The notes beneath the pieces are model-generated. The model was not told the origin of the DNA and searched no databases. It worked only from the letters and a program-made list of their open reading frames with translations. The position numbers and the translations under genes were made by a program. Below are positions 10,590 through 24,500 of a DNA stretch of 64,000 bases, one piece after another. Location: positions 676,284 to 740,283 of the forward strand of contig MNCI01001310.1 in assembly GCA_015680685.1 (NCBI GenBank), written 5' to 3'. Within the stretch, counting starts at the first letter, position 1. The number at the start of each line of letters is the position of its first letter. Source of the DNA: Gnetum montanum. Lineage: Eukaryota > Streptophyta > Gnetopsida > Gnetales > Gnetaceae.

Positions 10590-11460
10590 AAATTTCATCA
10601 TCATGATCATCCTAGCCTTATCCCAATTACATGGGGTTTGTATGATTTTTTCTTTTCGTTCACCACTATTAAGAGTTAAATTAACATTAATACCTAACTT
10701 TTTGATATTTTTTAATTTTTGCTCACCAAGTATATTTTGGTCTAATTCTTTATTATTTTTCCTTTACTTCAATTGAGTAGCCTCTTCTAATAGGTGTACT
10801 CTTGATCTTGTCTACACATGATCAAACCACCATGTAAGATGACTTTCATTAGTCTTATTGTCTATTGGTGATATCATGAAACTTTTCCTAATAAGAAAAT
10901 TACTGATTCTATTTTTTCTAGTGACACCTAACATTCACCATAGTATTTGCATCTCTCCCACATGCATGTGTTGAATTTTGCATTTTTTAATAGGTTAGCA
11001 TTCCACATCATATAAGATTGGAGGTTTGATAATAGTACTGTTGAAGTGAAAATAGTGCTGTTGAACTTTCACTTCAAGCTAGTGGGAGTTATTTTATCAA
11101 AACGCACATCATTAGCTTCTCACCATTTGACCCATCCTACTTCAATTCTATTTCTCACATCATTGTTATCTCACCATCCATTTGTATAAGTGATTCCAAG
11201 TATTTGAATTTCTCACCTTGTGTAATTTCTTGGTTTTGAATTCTAATATTCATATCTTCATTAAGAATGCACTTCATGTATTCCATGTTATTTCTGCTAA
11301 TTCTTACAACTTTGATTTTAGAGTTTTATTTCATGTCTTTGTTTTTTGTAGCCAAGCTTTTGTTAGATTTATCCACCAACACAATTTCATCCATAAAGCG
11401 CATACACCAAGGGATATTATCTTGTATTTCTTTAGTTAGCTTATCTATAATAATGGCAAA
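10590..11460 (-). mobile_element. RTE-type LINE fragment C, 3' end
   Basis: The left edge carries the characteristic RTE 3' terminus: catcatcatgatcatcc followed by tagccttatcccaatta, which on the minus strand is a conserved tail ending in ATG-type microsatellite units. The remainder corresponds to the reverse-transcriptase C-terminal region seen in fragment A (7060-7700), with many stops. Because a 3' end sits on its left, it belongs to a different insertion from fragment B. Confidence 0.6.
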
Positions 11461-12266
11461 CAAATAAGGACATGCCCAAAAACCAGCCAAGAATTAGTTT
11501 AACAGTCAACTAGGGACCAGCCAAAGATTATTTCAAAAATCAGGGTAGAGAATCATTTCATAGTAACTCTAAAGACAATGAACAAGGATCCACAAGAATC
11601 ACAGTTGGATTTCAACCAAACTTAACACTGATGAAGTCACTGAGGGGGTAGAGTATTCCCGTAGGAATGGCCTTCCATTATTTACTCTCACCCTCTTCCT
11701 TGCTCCTCCAGCCAGCATGGTCTCTTCTTTCCTTTCTCTAAGTTTCTTGTCTAGTAACACCCCAGCAGCCATCTTAGCATTCTTATATATGACACATTCG
11801 CACATTGTTCTTGATCCTTTTTGATTGGCCACCATTTTGATGCTTTTTTGATTGGTCTGATAACAGTTTTGTGGAATCCTTTTTGGCCACATTTTTTGTT
11901 TATGTTTTTTATAAACTGTTTTGTTTGAAACGTTAAAGAGATTGGCCATGCCCTCTGTCATTATGCTCAAACCTGAATCAATATTTAACTAAAATTGGAA
12001 ATATTTTTCATTTGAAACCATGTATAACCATCTAAAACCGTTGTTTCCATGATGATCTATTTTGTTTGAATGTGATTGCCTTCTCACAAGAGCATGTTCA
12101 TGATTTCTGTTTCTTATTCCAATGCTTCTGCATCAATATAGAAAATGTGAATGTAGAATCATCCAAACTAAAAAGTAGGAAGTACTATTTTGTTTTCTTG
12201 CAGTTCGAGTTTCAGTTGATATTTTTTATATGATATTAACGTACATCGTGTATTGAGAGTGTTCAG
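11461..12266. other. Intron or upstream sequence of the ABCB gene
   Basis: This precedes the first visible ABCB exon. A 123-codon minus-strand frame (11599-11970) is Lys/Arg-rich and matches nothing I know. I found no upstream ABCB exon here. A second acceptor-like pyrimidine tract ending in cag at about 12203 would bring an in-frame stop before 12267, so it is not used. Confidence 0.4.
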
Positions 12267-12536
12267 GTGCTCCCATCCATGCTCATGGCCAAGGTTTACA
12301 ATGCTGAAGGTTGTGAGCTTCAGAGATTTAACTACCTTGCAAATGTTGACCGTCAAAGATATTCCAGCAAGAAAAAATTGAAAGCTCTTATCCCTGAAGT
12401 CATCATAGTCATTTATGCTGGAACATCAATTGCTTTGATTACTGTGGCCTCATTGTTTAAAATGCTTGGGATGGCTGATGGATCTGGCTTGGCTTCTTTT
12501 GTTACATCTCTGGTCCTTTGTATTAAACCTATCCAG
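12267..12536 (+). CDS. ABCB29: ABCB exon encoding the last membrane segments
   Basis: Acceptor gtgttcag before 12267 and donor gtgtgt at 12537; 270 bases, phase 0 at both ends. The 90 codons begin VLPSMLMAK, a conserved intracellular-loop stretch. They include a basic KKKLKALIP segment, a hydrophobic run [19 protein letters not shown] (fifth membrane helix) and [10 protein letters not shown] (sixth helix). Confidence 0.88.
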
Positions 12537-15500
12537 GTGTGTTGCCCTTAACCTCATTTCATAGTATCCAGTTAGTTTAACTATGAAAGCTATACTTTTT
12601 TTTTTTTGAGAGAGAATGTTCGGGATAATATTACTGAAAATTATAGCATAAGAGTATACAATTTATGGGTCATCAGGGATGGCCCACAGGGAAAGAGGAT
12701 GGGGTGGAAACCCCGATAGGAGCCTCGNATGCTTTGCATAGCGGCTTCTCGCCTGCTCCGATCCGCTGGCGAGTCCCCCGCGTCTGGATGAAATCTCGCG
12801 GATGTTCTCCGGATATGTCGCCGGAGCTCCCCCTAGGAGCTCTCACAACTAATGCCCAAGATGATGTACTTTCAGCATTCATCATTCTTAAAATTATTAT
12901 AGGAAAACATGATGATGGCTGATATTCCATGATGTTAATAACTCATAGCAGAACAAGAATACGCACAGCATGAACAATACAGAAGAAGACCTATCTGGTT
13001 TCCAAGTTTTTGTGAAATTTATCCAGGTTGTGAAAATATTCAGTCATGAATTGTCATTGTGAATGAATAAGGTTGGATTGAGTCTGGAGATAGCAACACC
13101 AATAAATAAATAAATATCAATAAAAAAGCTTGATTTTCGTGAATAGCTGGAATTGAAGCTGTCATTGTAATTATGTTATTGGTCTTTTTTTATTTTGTTT
13201 ATATTTCTCCAGTTTTCCTGATGACTTATTTTTGGAGATGCTTGCATATTGATATTTTGAGGCTACATTTTGGGTTTTAATTACATGCGTATCTTTTTTT
13301 TTTGAGGTGGAATTACAAATAAATTTGATATCAAGAAGTTGCATGTGGAAATTTGTTTTGCTTGCAATTTTTAACATAACATATGCTTATTTTAAAAATA
13401 AATATGAAAGAAATGATGAAAATTGGATGGAGAGAGATGGATTCACTGTGACAATCATCAGATTTTGCGCTGAGATTGATTTGTGATATGGATTTTTGCA
13501 GATTGTATCAGAAGTTAAGATAGGTAGATTAAAAATAACAGATCCACCAGATCGGCAGATTAAAAATTAGAGATCCACCAACAGCTCCTGAGGAGATCCT
13601 TGTAGCAGTTATGGAATTTATGATCTTATATGCTAGGTCCACAGCCTGTTGGTTCTCCCCACAGCTCCAAAACATAGAATTTGTTTTTTATTACGCAGCT
13701 AGATTAGTTTTTTTTTTTTGGAAAATGATCGAGTGATTTTATTTCAAAAAAATAATGTACAAATGTACACCAAAGTCATTGACTAGAGTTGACACAACCC
13801 AACCACGTGACACAACGGTCACCTGCAACGTACATCATGATCACCCATGCACCTGCACAGCATTGCCCCCTCACAGTACCCCAAGGCCTCACTCCAGAGA
13901 TTCAACCCCTGTTGACAAGGACAGGGGACATACATGATAAATTACACTCCTAAATGCCCAGGGCACCCCCTCCCTTATCAACGGGACCACAACACTACCT
14001 AACCACGTCTGGCCCCAAACCACTGCATCCTGCGATCTTGGCGAACCATGACCTGGACCCCAGACTCTAAGCCGCAGCCAAGGTCTCTGAGGCATCTATG
14101 CCAGCCGTAGCTTGCTGTCTCGTCGATCCCAGCCCAAGTGCTAGTCTGGTTCTCTGCTCCAAGCTGCAATAGTCCCGTCCAGTGCTCTGAAATCACTGCC
14201 TGCCTGAAGTTTTTTTTCTCTCTTTTTTGGTGGGGTTGGAAATTATCAGCAAGATAAGTTGCATCCATGACATTTTAAGTAAGATGATCAAACAACTTTT
14301 GATCAACAAACACATCAAAGGAAGCCTATATGTCTTTGGTTATGTTCATTCTTTGGATTCAGCTGAAGATAATGCTATATCTTTTGTACCTGATTGTACA
14401 TCGATTTTTTAATTATCTCATTTGGGAGTGGCTTGTTTTTTAGAAGTGCTTCACAGTTTAGTTCATGTATCATTCTTTTCAGAAATCTTCTTATATTAGA
14501 ATGATCTGTTGATGTCATGATTGCCTTAATGTATTTGGATATTACTGTTTGTATGTTTTATCCTTGCACATGGTGCAGTCTATAGGAACATTTCTCATTC
14601 CAAATATTTTTTGGTTACTGCATTACTGGTTTAAAGTTATAAATGCATGCAATAGTTATTGGTATTCAATGCAGATTGAATAAGTTGAGGCATACGTTAA
14701 TAAGTCAGCCCAAATATCTTTGAATTCCACAACTTCTTAATGCCCTTGTTGTGTACAGAAAGCCCAAAATTTGTTTCCGTTTCTTGGCAAATCAATGAAA
14801 TCTTAGCTGCTTGTCTAATAGTTTTAGCAACTTAACATGTAATGTCATTGTTAATGACATATAACCTAATAAAGTTGGTATTAAGAAGAAATATTTAACT
14901 CATACTAGGTTAATGTAATAGCTGGATTGATTCAGCTTAGCATCAGAAACATTTTATATTTAAATTTCTGTTTCAGTTCTTTTTAACAAGTAAAAAGAGT
15001 TTATATTAATAAAATAAGACAAAGTGTCTATTTTAGTTGTTTGTTACAATATCATTTATGTATCATTTGTCGAGAATTGCATTTTTACTAGCAGTGAATA
15101 AGATGTGTCATTTTATAATGTATAGGATCTTGGAAGAGCATACAATGAATTGAAACAAGGAGAACCTGCTATTGAGCGTTTATTTGAGTTGGTGGCGCCA
15201 TGTTCAGTGGTAATTCTTGTATTTTATATGCTAGCTATAAGACATACTTTTCTGAAATTATTATTCTGGATTATTTATTGGCATCTTGAATTGAACGAAA
15301 TATTTCGCAGTTGAAGTAACAATGATAAATTAATGATCTGGAAAAAAAATTACAGATTGTTAGTTCAATTCCATTTGAAATTTTAATAAAGTTGTGAATT
15401 TGTTGGGACAATGCCAAGATGATGATTGCATTGAATGAAACATTTACGCTATTGCCATATAATGAGGACTTGTAGTAGTAATTTTGAAAATAAATATTGG

Positions 15501-18500
15501 TGAGCACTTAAGCAACCTCTTTAAAACTCACCATATTTTTAGAATACTGATTAAAGGGCCTATGGATACACAAAGGCTTTATATTCCTATTTGACTGAAG
15601 GGCATTGCATATCAAGTGTTCCTTTACTTGCTTCAATGAGAGATATATCTGTTGCTTATGATACACTAGTTTCAAGTTTAAGTGTATTTTGCAAACATGT
15701 TACGTGGATGTGGTTCTATGTCTTGCTAAATTTCCTTCATGGTGTTCAATAATCAATTTGTAACAACGTTGCCTTGACGTTGTTCGGCATCCCAAGGAAT
15801 TCACTAAGACCCAATGGATCTGGGGTAGAAGACTTGGGGAATACACCTCTAACAAGCAAGCAACCCAAGAGAGAGTGCAAGCAACAACACAACTTCTTAA
15901 TATATGTATGGGAATGCACCTCAAGGAGGATAACTAACTCCAAACGAGGACCTTGTAAAAAAGCACACGAGCAACCCTGTAGAGAACATTGGTGGAAGGG
16001 GAAATGATGCATCTACAAGGGGTGGTGCCTCACCCCTAGAACCCTCACGATCTGGTACAAGGTTTGGCTTGGCACCACACTAGAACTATCCAATCCTGGC
16101 TACCTACATATCTACGACCACTATAGAATCAGAGCCATGTAGGTCTCCAAGTGAGGGTAGTATGAAGAGAACTTAGAGAGAGTTGTAATAGGAGGGTATC
16201 CTGCTGCTAGCTTGGTACCGCCAAGCCAGGATGGGTTTTCTAACACTTGAGAGTCACCTAAGGGCGCCTCAGAGTGTTCCATGGCGCCCGAACCATGGGG
16301 AGAGCTCAGGAGAACCACCACCTTGAGACATCTCTCACAATCCTCCCCCACACAAAAGAAGCGACATCCTTGGAGCGGAGCCTAGGATGACTTCGAGAGT
16401 ACACTTCAAGTATGGGTTTGGAACTTCGTCAACTACGGGGAATTCATCAAGTCAATTGATGCTAGGCTTGAAGGAAGGTACCAATCCCAACACCTGATAT
16501 TCCCTTCCATTCAATGCCTTGCATGAAATGCAAAGGGCACTTGGAGGAATCCCAAAGACTTTCCCTACTTTGTGACAAGTGGGAGTAGTCCAATCCAAAG
16601 GGCCAACGTCTTTAAGGCATCCCCTAGATTCCCTTATGAGGTCTAGAGACTTATCTTCTTGCGTAGGCCCATACCTATGCAAGAAGACAACTCTTCTTCC
16701 ACAAGTCCAGTTGAGTTCCTTTGCGAATGACATCTTACCACCCATCGATTTTCTTGATTTTTTTAATCATCGATTTTGCGGGCTCAGCAGGGCCACTACC
16801 CATGGTGATGGACTTGGGAACATAAAATTGAGAGGGAGAACATGCTCCAAAAGAGTTATGTCTTCGCAAGCAACTCACGCTTGCTAGAACTCCACATTCT
16901 GCTTCTCGTATTTGAACCCATGGGGTCTCACCAGTGTAACCATTTAAGCACTCAATCCACGTGTCTATACCGTGCATATTTTTTTTATCATGTTTGTTTA
17001 GGCTGGTATGAAGGGAGTCTAGCATGTTCTTCCTTCAAAACAAGGTACAAGGGTAGATCTTTTGAGCTTGACCTTGCCATCTGTAGACGCTTGACGCTTG
17101 ACCTTGCCATCTGTAGATGCACCAGCATCACAATCCTCATTTTACCATCCAATACTATTTCATTTCCACAACCAAAAGAGAAGATCCAAAATTTGTTTGG
17201 AAAGCTTCTCCAGGAGGCTACCATAGCATACAAACCCAATCTATCATCAACATCCTTTGGGATTGTCCAACATTGAGAATGCCTGCTTGAATGTTAGCAC
17301 AAGTGGAGGATATGTTGGGCAACCAACCCCAAGACAATCCTCCATACACATGCCTCATGTCAACCACTACCACATCATCGATTGCAACCATAATGTCCCG
17401 TTCATGGGAAGGATCAACCACACTTGCAACTTACAAGCTATCCTTCCCACTCCGAGATATGGGACAAGCACCATTTTCTGCACACTTGGTCCAGTGAAGC
17501 ATGTAGAGTCACCTCTGAGGGCAATCATGGTCATGAATTCTCCAAGGAACATCTGGGTTTCTAGAATTTGAATTTTCTTGCCTTGTCAGGAATCGATTGC
17601 AACTCCCAATCAACACCTTTCATTGGATTTTTGAATCTGAAGAAAAGATCCTCTCTGGGAGGTTTCTTCAATAGGTAAGTACGGTAATCCAACTGCACCT
17701 TACCATGATACATAACCAAGTAATCCACATAGCCAACACAACCATATCATCAAACTGCTACCAACAGAGGGAAGACATCAATTTATAGGTCTCACTTACA
17801 CTCGATTCCACCTTAAGAACAACTCGAGAAGCAAAAGAGTTCGTCCCTCAAAATTTTACCAAGAGGGATTTTTGTTTCATCCTAGGAGATTTGGGTTTTT
17901 GTTTCATACATCCCAATCCGTTTACAACAATTGTGGTGCACAAGGCTGCACCATTGCCTATTACCATATGGCCCAAACAACAAACATGAGTCAACAAGAA
18001 CATTTTTCCCATAGGAGGACTAGGTCCTCAAGATAGTTTTACAAAGAATGGGCTTCACCAACATCAACTACCAACTCAAAACAAATACACGACTCGTCCT
18101 TGAAGGGTTTACAATAAAGGATGGTCTACCAGAGAACCTCAATAAGGAAGTCCCTTTGGGGCCCCAAAAGCTGAGAGAGAGTACATAAAATCATGCCTTG
18201 CTTACAAGAAAGGAGATATATACATTTAGGCTACATCAACAACATGGCCTCACAAAGGAGGTTCCATGAATTCCATCAAGGTAAGAACATTCTGTCTCTA
18301 AAACCAAGCCCCAAGAGTTCATGAACATGGGACCATTGCTAGGAGCAAGTTCCAAACATCAATTGCTTCTAGATCCCATCTAGGGAACAACTGTCTTGAT
18401 ACAACTTGCATTATTATTTCAGGAACTGAAGAGGGCATCCATCGGAATGGAGAATGACCCCTCATAGGATTAGAGAGTCACCAAGTAATATAGTGCTCAG

Positions 18501-21500
18501 CCTTGCTATCCCACTAGAGAGGTTAGGACACTAACATGATTTAACAATACACCAGAGAAGTGGGACAATGCATTAAGAAGAGACGGTGTGATACATTAGT
18601 ATACACAAGGAATAGAGTACACAGAGGAGATTGGGCAAGACACCATAGCCTGCTAGGCACAATGAGTCCCAAGTCATGAAATCACACCATAGTCCACAAA
18701 AGCACCAATAAGTCCCAAGCCATGAGAGTGCATCATAGTCCTTAGAAGCACCAAAAGCAACTGGTCATGAGAGCACACCATCATCCACGAAGCACCAGAA
18801 GCCCCCAATCATGAGAGCATAGGCTCAAGTGTTTTCGAGCACATCCAAGTCCACTAGGCAAGGCCACCAAGAGAAGTCACAATTTCTGTAGCTGTAACAT
18901 CATTTATTCAAGGATGGACCACCATCCCAACGTTTGCAAAACTACTCCGCGATCACATCCAGGCATGGAAGAGAGAGTCTAGGTGTTGATACCCAGAACT
19001 CAACTCTACTCCATAGCTAGACATAGCAGCATCACCTTGATTTGAATTTTAGTTTGCCATTGCAATTCACATGGCCACTGTGAACCACCTGCTATCAAGA
19101 TCAACCTCACCGAACCAATTTGTTTGTATTTCAGGCTACATACCACCATCGATCATTTGTGGATAAGATTTCTGCCAGTCCAGGAACCCAAGAGGAAGTG
19201 AAATCAAGACTTGTCCTGTCTCAAGAACGTTCACCGAAGGGCACACCATCATGGCATGCCAATATCACCAAGAACACAAGGCATCAATTCAAGAGCACCT
19301 TGGGCAACGACATGCCCTGGCCTACTCGTTACAACACCATATCTCAACAAGAGAATTTTGCATGGGGTTTTCAACAGAATTACACATCAAGGCACAAAGG
19401 CCACTTACAACATATAGAGAAGGTGTTTCAAGAATGAGCACTAGGAAAACACCATACATCAAGCTTGGCCTTGTTATAGGGTGTGGCATAGGCCTACAAC
19501 AAGGAGACAACTAACTCACATAGGGCAATTACATCTAGCACTTTTGTGTGCATAAACTATCAAAAATGAGAATATCACAAGGTTACATTACAATCTCACA
19601 TACCTGAAGATAGGAATACATTTAGTCAGCACAATACATGGTATTTAGGAGTACTACCCAGGCCTAGAAGGCTATAGGATGAACTACCCAAGCCCATCCT
19701 AAGCTGAAAAGTTTAGGCCACCAGGAGCACACCAAGGCTGCACCATGCTATTTTGAGAAAAAATTGTCTCTGTCACAGAATGAAAACGGTCATTTGTTGT
19801 CCTGCATTCATTGCACAACTATCTCTACATGTACATGAACAACCATCGCACTAAACACACTGCACGATTGCCATCGAATGAAAACAATTCGGGACACGAA
19901 CACGATGATCGAATAACGGGACACGCTAACCAAGTATCCATCACTTGCCATAGTGGGACCTCAAGGCATTGGCCACTCTTGGGCCATTAGTATCCGGCAT
20001 GGCCAAGGATGCCATTTTATGCCATCTACTAACCCAATATTTGTAGGGTCTAGGACAGATCACCGTCCTCTCTCACCCAACACAGAGAGGCAAACAAATC
20101 ATGATGTACTTGATGTTTCATCATAGCCAAGGTACTGATAAATCCACAACCCAATGTTGGGATTTTGAGACCAAATAACCAATTCATGAAGGCCTTAAGA
20201 GCACACATCTTCCCCATAGAAATAGTGCTCACAGAATCAACTGAGGTCACCATTGGCTGCATGTTTGTACCTATGCTGCTTGCAAAGACTGAGACAATAG
20301 CTCAAAAACAGAGAAGTTAGCATGAACATTATCAGCACATCAGCCTCATATACAACCATCAAGCATGATCATATAACAGAGAAATATCACTCTTGCAACA
20401 TCATAAAGAGCAAGACCTCAACAACACGCATAGAGATCAATCATGCCAAATATTGATGGGTCAATTAGATACACTCACACAAAAGAATTCATCATGAGGT
20501 ACACCTAGAGAGAACTAGACACTCTCAAAATTCCAAGATTCATATACAACAAATGTTCCCAGCCACTAGCACTGGTTCCCACCAAGATCAAGATCTCAAC
20601 ACATTCATAAAAGGCATATCGTTATCTCAACTCAGAAATAAGGTGGAAGACCAAGGTTTAGCCAACAACAGGTCTCCATAAAACCAATTATCGCTACGAT
20701 GAGCAACATCAGGGAGGATGCGTCCGCAAGAAAGACTCTCACCAAAGGAGGTCAGGTCTTAGCAAGAACCAACAATAGGATGACCCACACCAAAAGGTGT
20801 CCAAATCAAAGTGCCCAAAGAAATGTCACCAATCAAAGGAGTAATGTTACAAAACCAAGGGCAACACAACCAGCACAAACAAAGAAGCACAACTCATGAA
20901 AGGTCTAGCACAAGGGCAATCATGCCTGGAGCACAAGAGGTTTTCAAAACAAGACAACAAATATTTGGCTTTGGGATGGCACAAATGGCCTCAAAATGCA
21001 TCCTCAACAATCCCAACAATAAATCATCACACCACATAGAACACAAAGCCTTACATTATGAACGATAGACATGATGAAAGCAACACCCACGCAGAATTTG
21101 AAAACGCAACCAAGAAGACACACATACACAACTAGACAAACATACAATTGCAAACACGAATGTACAAAGTCTACTGGCAACAGTCTTAATCCACCCAGAA
21201 CAAGGCTCACCAGAAGCACATGTTCGAAGGCCCTCCATCCTGAGGCACATGGGAACCAACATGTCCCAATTTGTAATTCCTATACTCACTATATCTAGGG
21301 TGAGTGGGAGTGCAAGGATATTGCATCCTGCATAATTCAATCAATGCCATCTTGATACATGTCATCTGAGTGGAAACTGAAGCGAAGACTAGGTTCAACT
21401 CATCTCAGATAAATCATTGGAGACTAGAGATGAGAGCTCCTTGAGCAACAATAATTTATGAGTTGCCAATAGAACTCTCCTCTGCCATATCAAATAAAAC

Positions 21501-24500
21501 CACAACTGGTCCAACCACAAGTAAACAAGTGGAGAACAATACCACAATGCAATCGTATACATCCTCGAGGAGAACAACATACATCAGTTGCTCACAACAT
21601 AACATCGGCCCCCTCATGAAAAGCGTAAAAATCTTACCATAAGGCAACTCTTCAAAGAATACATAAGGATATGATCCTATATCACCTAGATATCAATTTG
21701 AAGGGACCATTACTAGAACAACCTCGATGGTGTAATACAACCAAAGGGCACACACATATCGCAACATGATTCCAAAAACACTATGATACCATCTGTAACA
21801 ACGTTGCCCCGATGTTGTTTGGCACCCCAAGGAATTCACTAAGACCCAATGGATCTGGGGTAGAAGACTTGGGGAATACCCCTCTAACCAGCAAGCAACC
21901 CAAGAGAGAGTGCAAGCAGCAACACAACTTCTTAATATATGTATGGGAATGCACGTCAGGGAGGACAACTAACTCCAAACAAGGACCTTGCAAACAAGCA
22001 CACAAGCAACCTTGTAGACAATGTCGGTGGAAGGGGAAACGATGCATCTATAAGGGGTGGCGCCTCACCCCTAGAACCCTCACAATTTGGTACAAGGTTT
22101 GGCTTGACACTGCACTAGAACTATCCAATCTTGGCTGCCTACATATCTACGACCACCATAGAATCAGGGCCATGTAGTTCTCCAAGTGAGGGTAGTATGA
22201 AGAGAACTTAGAGAGAGTTGCAATAGGAGGGTATCCTGCTGCTAGTTTGGTACCACCAAGCCAGGATGGGTTTTTTAACACTTGAGAGTCACCCAAGGGT
22301 GCCTCAGAGTGTTCCATGGTGCCCAAACCATGGGGAGAGCCCAGGAGAACCACCACCTTGAGACATCTCTCACACAATTAGTTTCTTTTAATAGGCTTCA
22401 TACCATGTCTAGGGATACAAAAGTCAATGTTACCCAAGGTTTTATTCTCACGTTGATGGCCATTCAATTCTACCTGGACATGAGTTTATTTAAGATCTAT
22501 ACTAAACAAACAACACTTGGATTACCATCACTTCTGGACTTCGATTACTATCATTTTTGGACTTCACTTTGATATACCCCTAAGATAGGTGATAGGTTGT
22601 AGATAAGGTGGTTCTATGCATATAAATGGTTTCTGTTTCATTGAAAACCTTTGAGTGATGTTCAACTCAACCCCCATACTCCTAATAGCCCAAGATATTA
22701 AACCTAGTTAATATCATGTACAGGTAAGGTTGAATAGTGGTGTTCATCTCCATTTGAAGGGTAAGATGAAAAGAAAATCAACTTATTCATGCATGCTATG
22801 AGCAATTTTCTCACAGAAACATGTACCTGGGGAACTTTTAGCACACCGAAATTCCCAGTATGTTGACGTGTTCCAAAACTGTTCAAGTATACGTCAGAAT
22901 TGTGGCCAAGTAACTCCATGTTTTAAAATGTTGCTAGAATGCAGAAACAAATCAGAATTCTTTTGGGCTCCAAGTTTCCAATGTGTTAGGGCTAGCCCCC
23001 TAGCCCCATAAAACAAAGGATCCCCTTGTAGATTAGAGTCCTTTTAGAAATTGTCTGAAAAACAAAGAGAAGAAGGTTGTTGTGAAGAATGTGGATATGC
23101 ATCTCAGTAACCTTTCAAGACACTACCATCCATCTCTTTAGTTGCTCCACACGAGCACTAGTTTGGCCAAAGAGGAACTTCCCAATTTGCTTCATGACTA
23201 CAGCCCATTTGCCATCAATCCATCCAACACCTTGACATTACAAACTCCATCAGCTACATTTACCATTTTTAATGTCATCAACACTAGGCTTCTAGCATGA
23301 AATTCCTAAGCCCTATACTACACCTTGAACACTTAGGGGAGCTTGTAACCCCTGAACCTCCTGGGCTATTGGGATGCAATCTAGAAACTCCACCCAGTCC
23401 AGTCCCTACTTCCTTGCCTTGCTATCCAACTCTAGTTGCATCGTGTTGCACACCACCTCGGTCTCTGGCTGCACCTCTCTTCCCTCCTAGGACTCCAGCT
23501 GTGCCTTGCCTCCCTCCTTGGTCTCCAACTGTGGGAAAACCTCTTTCCTACTCTCTCTCTTGCTCTCCAGTGCTCCCCAATTGTCCCCCCCATTCCATTG
23601 TTGAATTTTCAATTTTTTAACTTTTCCAAGAAACCAACCAAATTATTTTGTTGACTTTTTAATATTTGATTATAATAATTCCCATGTTTTTTTGTTAGTA
23701 TACTAATTCTTTGTTCTGATTCTTGGCTTCTGCATTTAAGTGTGATTATTGTTTTAGAATAAAGAAAGACATCCAAGATTTGGATATCAATGTTAATGTA
23801 TCTCTTAATGAAAATGAATAGTGGAAAAGAATTGACCTAGTTGACCCCAAATAGTTGGGATAAGACTAGAATGATGAAGATGATGTTGGAGAAAAATAAC
23901 ACAATGAAACAAATGGGGACTAGAAAGATGATAGTGTGAGATACACAAAGATAACATTGTTGAAAAATCCTGTAGATAATAAACAAAATGCAAAAACCGA
24001 AACTAGAAGTAGAACATCAATTGATGCAAAATAGCAAATAAAAACACAAGGTTCACGAGGTAAAACCCTCAAGAATAGAGGCAAATCTCCATAGGATAAG
24101 CTAAGCTTTCATTGTTTAATTGATTCAAATGAGGTGTTTACATACAATGACCAAGGGATCTAGCCTTTAAATAGGCAAATCCATATTATAGACTCTCATT
24201 TAGGAATATTTGGAAGTTATCCTTCTAAAAGATTGTTACAGTGCATATCATTCTAGAGAATCACTTATAGATTAAAAATGGATCCCATAGAACCATCTAG
24301 AAAGAACCCATAAAGTTACAATAGCTTATCCCTTACAAAATACCATATTTACCAATTAAACCATAGAGCTGCATTATTTAGTTTTACATACATTACATTC
24401 TCCCACTTTAAGATAAATATTTTTTTCCCATTGAGCAACAAATCTTATTCATGTAGACATTACCTTCTCCATTCAGATGATATCTTGCTTTAATGATACA

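Larger units (their letters stand above)
15759..22374 (-). mobile_element. Complete non-coding LTR retrotransposon (LARD-like)
   Basis: A 6.6-kb element with 581-base LTRs at both ends and CAATT target duplications. It has a methionine-type primer-binding site inside the right LTR and a polypurine tract inside the left LTR, so it reads right to left. The 5.45-kb interior has no gag, protease, reverse transcriptase or integrase motif in any frame, only short open stretches. Large elements with good terminal signals and non-coding interiors are called LARDs and depend on another element's enzymes. A second copy begins at 61200 and shares the same non-coding interior, so this is the family's structure and not a one-off loss. 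I count about 12 differences between the two LTRs over their first roughly 195 bases. Confidence 0.85.

Noticed and set aside
11599-11970. 123-codon basic minus-strand frame before the first ABCB exon
   Set aside because: No known domain, no repeat partner and no splice context; left as chance.
12204-12266. Alternative upstream acceptor with a better pyrimidine tract
   Set aside because: The added 63 bases contain an in-frame stop, and the family sequence begins at VLPSM.
15746-16012. 88-codon frames in the LARD LTRs
   Set aside because: They recur only because the LTRs are repeats (also 21781-22047 and 61195-61455) and show no codon-level conservation.
23297-23620. 107-codon Pro/Leu-rich + strand frame
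   Set aside because: Low-complexity composition with no domain and no supporting copy.
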